From assembly GCA_030836345.1 (NCBI GenBank), contig JAURQA010000173.1:1-8003 (forward strand): a DNA stretch of 8,003 nucleotides, read 5' to 3'. Both the position numbers and the translations under genes were made by a program. Below the pieces are notes generated by a model. It did no database searches, was not told where the DNA came from, and worked only from the letters and a program-made list of their open reading frames with translations. Below, piece after piece: positions 5,856 through 8,003 of the stretch. Positions within the stretch are counted from its first letter, which is position 1; the number at the start of each line of letters is the position of its first letter. This DNA comes from Bacteroidota bacterium (lineage in GTDB: Bacteria; Bacteroidota; Bacteroidia; NS11-12g; UBA955).

Positions 5856-6441
5856 CTCAAGAAAACAAACAAAAGGCACCGCAAGGTTAATTCTAAACTA
5901 TTTTCTAAGAGGCTTAATGGTTGTTTTGCCATTGGCTCTAACGGTGGGTGTTATTTACTGGTTTTTGGGTTTTGTGGCAAACCTATTAGGCCTTAATGCC
6001 GAGGGGTCAGACCTTAAACTCATGTTTTTCTATTTCTTTTTAGGCTTGGGTATCATTACGGTTATCGGATATTTTGTTCGAGGACTTTTGGCAAAGCAAA
6101 TTTTAGATTTCTTGGAAGGCTTGATCGAGAAAGCACCTGGACTAAACTTCATTTTTGGAACCACTAGAGACATCACAGAAGCATTCATGGGTGAGAATAA
6201 GAAGTTCAATCGCCCAGTGGTTGCTCACTTATCTGAAGGAATACATAAAGTGGGGTTTCTGACGAGAGAAGATGCAACCTTTTTGGACTGTCCCGGTTCA
6301 TCGGTGGTTTATTTCCCCTATAGTTATGGTTTAAATGGCGAAATGTTGGTCGTTGACAAGAAAAAATTAAGGCCCTTAGATGCCGAAGCAAGTAATGTAA
6401 CCAAATTTGTGGTGAGTGGAGGTGCGGTCAAATTAGATTAA
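5848..6441 (+). CDS. DUF502 family inner-membrane protein
   Basis: This is a 197-residue membrane protein of the DUF502 family, widespread in bacteria and related in name only to a plant protein involved in stress signalling; its bacterial function is unknown to me. Two hydrophobic segments are visible, at about 20-48 (starting RGLMVVLPLALTVGV) and 57-80 (ending YFVRGL). A soluble part follows with the family's conserved stretches: EKAPGLNFIFGTTRDI (94-109), then VGFLTRED (135-142) and SSVVYFPYSYGLNGEMLVV (151-169), the last standing where related proteins carry a Pro-rich motif. Lys and Arg before the first segment suggest a cytoplasmic N-terminus. The ATG overlaps the end of purD by 8 bases. 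The link to purine synthesis is positional only. Confidence 0.85.
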   Translation: MVNSRKQTKGTARLILNYFLRGLMVVLPLALTVGVIYWFLGFVANLLGLNAEGSDLKLMFFYFFLGLGIITVIGYFVRGLLAKQILDFLEGLIEKAPGLNFIFGTTRDITEAFMGENKKFNRPVVAHLSEGIHKVGFLTREDATFLDCPGSSVVYFPYSYGLNGEMLVVDKKKLRPLDAEASNVTKFVVSGGAVKLD

Positions 6442-6587
6442 ACCACTCTTGTGATTTTGGAAGGATCAATTTTCATTCTGAAATATAAAAATGCCTAGAA
6501 TACTTTACACTGGGGATAACAATATGAAGCAACAGATGGCTTCCCATGAAATATGTACGTTTTTCGTACCGTTAATTAAATTAAGAA
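6442..6587 (+). promoter_or_regulatory. Intergenic region before the exbB-like gene with a perfect inverted repeat
   Basis: No credible gene fills these 146 bases. GTACG (6555-6559), TTTTT, CGTAC (6565-6569) is a perfect inverted repeat ending 18 bases before the ATG at 6588. It overlaps TACGTTTT (6556-6563), a TAnnTTTG box with only the last base wrong. It could be a hairpin in the leader or an operator across a weak promoter. A second small inverted repeat is GAAGC (6526-6530) with GCTTC (6539-6543), and a third is TTTCA (6471-6475) with TGAAA (6479-6483). None has a T-run typical of a terminator. A promoter is likely somewhere here because the purD-DUF502 unit ends at 6441. Confidence 0.4.
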
Positions 6588-7283
6588 ATGAGTTTATTAC
6601 TACAAATAACAGAGCGCGTTGCTGATTCACTTCAAAGAGTAACCGAGGCCGGAGGAACAGGCGAGTCTGTTGGAACCCTAGATCTATTATTAAAAGGAGG
6701 TTTTGTCGTTTACATATTACTGGCGGCTTTAGCTTTCGCTATTTATTTGGCTATTGAGCGAGCCCTCTATATTAAGAAACGAGCCAAAATTAATCCTACA
6801 CTTTTGCGAGTGATTGAGGATAATATGAGAGAAAATAAGGTGGAAAGTGCACAGAGTTATTGCGAACGAGAACCATCAGCTCAAGGGCAAGTTCTTAGTA
6901 CTGGCCTTCGATTTTTGGGGAGTAATATGCGTGAGATCGAAAGCGCTATGGAAACAAAAGCAAATGTGGAACTTAGCGCTATGGAAAGCAATCTCTCCTA
7001 TCTAGGACTTATTGCGAGAGTAGCACCAATGATGGGTTTTGTTGGAACCATTTGGGGAGTGATTCAAATTTTTATGGCTATTGCAAAAGATAGCAATTTG
7101 AGTATTGGGGGGATTTCCGAAGGTCTTTATGTAAAAATGATTACTAGTATGACAGGTTTGGTTGTTGGTATCATTGCTTTTATTGCCTATAGCATTCTTA
7201 TGCGAAGCATCGATCGATTTGCGGAAAGGCTTCAAGAGCAATCGTTGAGTTTTCTTGAAATGTTAAATAAATCCAATCACTAA
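6588..7283 (+). CDS. MotA/TolQ/ExbB family proton-channel protein
   Basis: This 231-residue inner-membrane protein is of the ExbB/TolQ type. Such proteins form pentamers that surround an ExbD/TolR dimer and turn proton flow into movement that energises outer-membrane import (with TonB) or envelope maintenance (Tol-Pal). Three membrane segments are visible: about 36-57 (from GGFVVYILLA), about 138-165, and about 184-206 (from MITSMTGLVVGI). The core signature APMMGFVGTIWGVIQIFMAI (146-165) holds the conserved Thr (T153) of the channel wall. The second conserved channel Thr of E. coli ExbB seems to be Ser187 here, by eye alignment. The long segment between the first two helices (about 60-135) would be cytoplasmic. 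The gene lies 5 bases before the ExbD-like gene. ExbB, TolQ and other family roles cannot be separated from sequence alone. Confidence 0.93.
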   Translation: MSLLLQITERVADSLQRVTEAGGTGESVGTLDLLLKGGFVVYILLAALAFAIYLAIERALYIKKRAKINPTLLRVIEDNMRENKVESAQSYCEREPSAQGQVLSTGLRFLGSNMREIESAMETKANVELSAMESNLSYLGLIARVAPMMGFVGTIWGVIQIFMAIAKDSNLSIGGISEGLYVKMITSMTGLVVGIIAFIAYSILMRSIDRFAERLQEQSLSFLEMLNKSNH

Positions 7284-7288
7284 AAGGT

Positions 7289-7753
7289 ATGAAAATTCGC
7301 AGAAAACATAGAGAAGCGGCCGAGGTAGAAACCTCAGCAATGAACGATATTATGTTCTTTCTGCTATTGTTCTTTCTTATTGTAAGTACATTGGCAAATC
7401 CTAATGTAATTCAGATTTTATTACCCAAGGCAAGCAAAACAGAATCGGTTGTTGAGACAAAAGTCGTGAACGTATCTGTGGATGAAAATGCAGATATTTG
7501 GATTGATGCAAAACTATTAAACCCTGCTACGGATTTAACAAAATACGATGTGCTTAAAGAGGAATTACAGACCCTGAAAGATATTTACCAACCAAATGCC
7601 AAAGGTGATGAGGCAGAGCAAGCCTCGAGTAAACTCGTTGTAGTTCTTCGTTTATACTTTGGATTAAAAGTTCAAGAAATGGTTGATGTAATGCAAATAG
7701 GTGCGGATCTTGGAATAAAAATGGTACTTGCTACCGAAAAATCAAATGGCTAG
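7289..7753 (+). CDS. ExbD/TolR family biopolymer transport protein
   Basis: This 154-residue partner of the preceding channel protein has a short basic N-terminus (KIRRKHRE), one membrane helix at about 18-36 and a periplasmic domain. D20 in MNDIMFFLLLFF is the conserved proton-carrying Asp at the start of the helix, as in ExbD and TolR. The periplasmic part begins with the ILLPKASK segment (43-50), as is common in the family, and ends with VQEMVDVMQIGADLGIKMVLATE. An extra stretch at about 82-117 (KYDVLKEELQTLKDIY and a Gln/Glu/Ala-rich part) makes the domain a little longer than the roughly 140 residues of E. coli ExbD. The usual Arg-Ala-Asp motif after the following strand reads RLYFG. The start is 5 bases after the exbB-like stop, and the next gene begins 6 bases after its end, so all three probably form one operon. 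Confidence 0.92.
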   Translation: MKIRRKHREAAEVETSAMNDIMFFLLLFFLIVSTLANPNVIQILLPKASKTESVVETKVVNVSVDENADIWIDAKLLNPATDLTKYDVLKEELQTLKDIYQPNAKGDEAEQASSKLVVVLRLYFGLKVQEMVDVMQIGADLGIKMVLATEKSNG

Positions 7754-7759
7754 TGAATA

Positions 7760-8003
7760 ATGAAAGCCTTAGGTTTAGCCATATGTAGCCTATGTTCTTT
7801 TTACGCTCATGCTCAACTTAATTTTGCTGCTAAAGTGAAGGGAGGGTTTCTGATTCCTCATCACAGCACTATGCGTAGTTTAATGAACCACGCACAATCA
7901 TTGGAGGTTTCTGCTATTTACAGGGTAGACTCAAGCCATGTGGCGTATCGAAACCTTAATAAACCTTCATTTGGCTTTACGGCAGGTCTTATTCGCAATA
8001 ATA
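7760..8003 (+). CDS. Probable PagL-like acyloxyacyl hydrolase/lipid A deacylase, 3' end missing
   Basis: The gene runs off the window after 81 codons. The N-terminus is a signal peptide: a hydrophobic stretch from residue 3, then AHA followed by QLNF, so cleavage is likely after residue 18 and the mature protein would be exported. The mature start, KVKGGFLIPHHSTMRSLMNH (25-44), and the following strand LEVSAIYRV resemble Bacteroidota proteins annotated as acyloxyacyl hydrolase (PagL family), outer-membrane beta-barrels that remove acyl chains from lipid A. Catalytic His and Ser of that family lie near the C-terminus and are not in view. Six bases separate it from the exbD-like stop, so it is probably the third gene of that operon. 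Export is well supported; the enzyme family is recognised from a short similarity and could be another beta-barrel. Confidence 0.6.
   Translation, partial: MKALGLAICSLCSFYAHAQLNFAAKVKGGFLIPHHSTMRSLMNHAQSLEVSAIYRVDSSHVAYRNLNKPSFGFTAGLIRNN

Noticed and set aside
6491..6625. A 44-codon plus-strand frame in the gap before the exbB-like gene
   Set aside because: It runs into the exbB-like gene in another frame, has no recognisable features, and covers the candidate promoter and inverted repeats.
385..7241. Minus-strand open frames of 61-104 codons scattered under the plus-strand genes
   Set aside because: Each lies wholly or mostly inside a well-recognised plus-strand gene in another frame, and none resembles a known protein.
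1..8003. CRISPR array, tRNA or rRNA gene, insertion sequence, toxin-antitoxin or defence module
   Set aside because: I read both strands for repeats, tRNA-like stems, transposase motifs and small paired genes and saw none; the window is tightly packed with housekeeping and envelope genes.

Overview
The window is from a chromosome of the phylum Bacteroidota, most likely a marine-type flavobacterial or cryomorph-like lineage. Three things point there. The protein families are typical of the phylum: the Bacteroidota clade of formimidoylglutamase-like arginases, DUF4286, a PaaE-like reductase standing alone, and a PagL-like outer-membrane protein. Shine-Dalgarno sites are essentially absent. Several genes have an exact copy of the Bacteroidota -7 promoter box (TAnnTTTG) immediately before the start codon. 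The DNA is fairly AT-rich. Every supported gene lies on the plus strand and coding density is high. The longest gene-free stretches are 176 and 146 bases.

Layout. Bases 1-669 hold the 3' part of a formimidoylglutamase/arginase-superfamily gene. At 713-1783 is a ferredoxin-NADP reductase-type flavoprotein with a C-terminal 2Fe-2S domain (PaaE-like). At 1833-3680 is a tight four-gene operon: purS, a DUF4286 gene, a short-chain dehydrogenase and a MiaE-like tRNA hydroxylase. rsmE, the 16S rRNA m3U1498 methyltransferase, is probably at 3857-4537, starting later than the longest reading frame suggests. At 4572-6441 purD overlaps a DUF502 membrane-protein gene. At 6588-8003 is an envelope group: an ExbB/TolQ/MotA-type channel subunit, an ExbD/TolR-type partner, and the start of a secreted PagL-like lipid A deacylase/acyloxyacyl hydrolase homologue cut by the window end.

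How they work together. PurD (step 2) and PurS (a subunit for step 4) both serve de novo IMP synthesis, but they sit in different transcription units about 2.5 kb apart, and no purL or purQ is in view. MiaE and RsmE modify tRNA and rRNA. ExbB/ExbD would form a proton-driven inner-membrane motor, transcribed with a probable outer-membrane enzyme. Nothing looks recently transferred, and I see no transposase, CRISPR array, tRNA, riboswitch or defence system.

The most notable signal is regulatory. Four genes (paaE-like, purS, rsmE, purD) have a perfect TAnnTTTG box ending only 4-9 bases before the start codon, and three of these start at GTG. This predicts leaderless or nearly leaderless mRNAs and decides two otherwise ambiguous starts. 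I find no convincing previously undescribed multi-gene system; the rest is ordinary core genome of this phylum.
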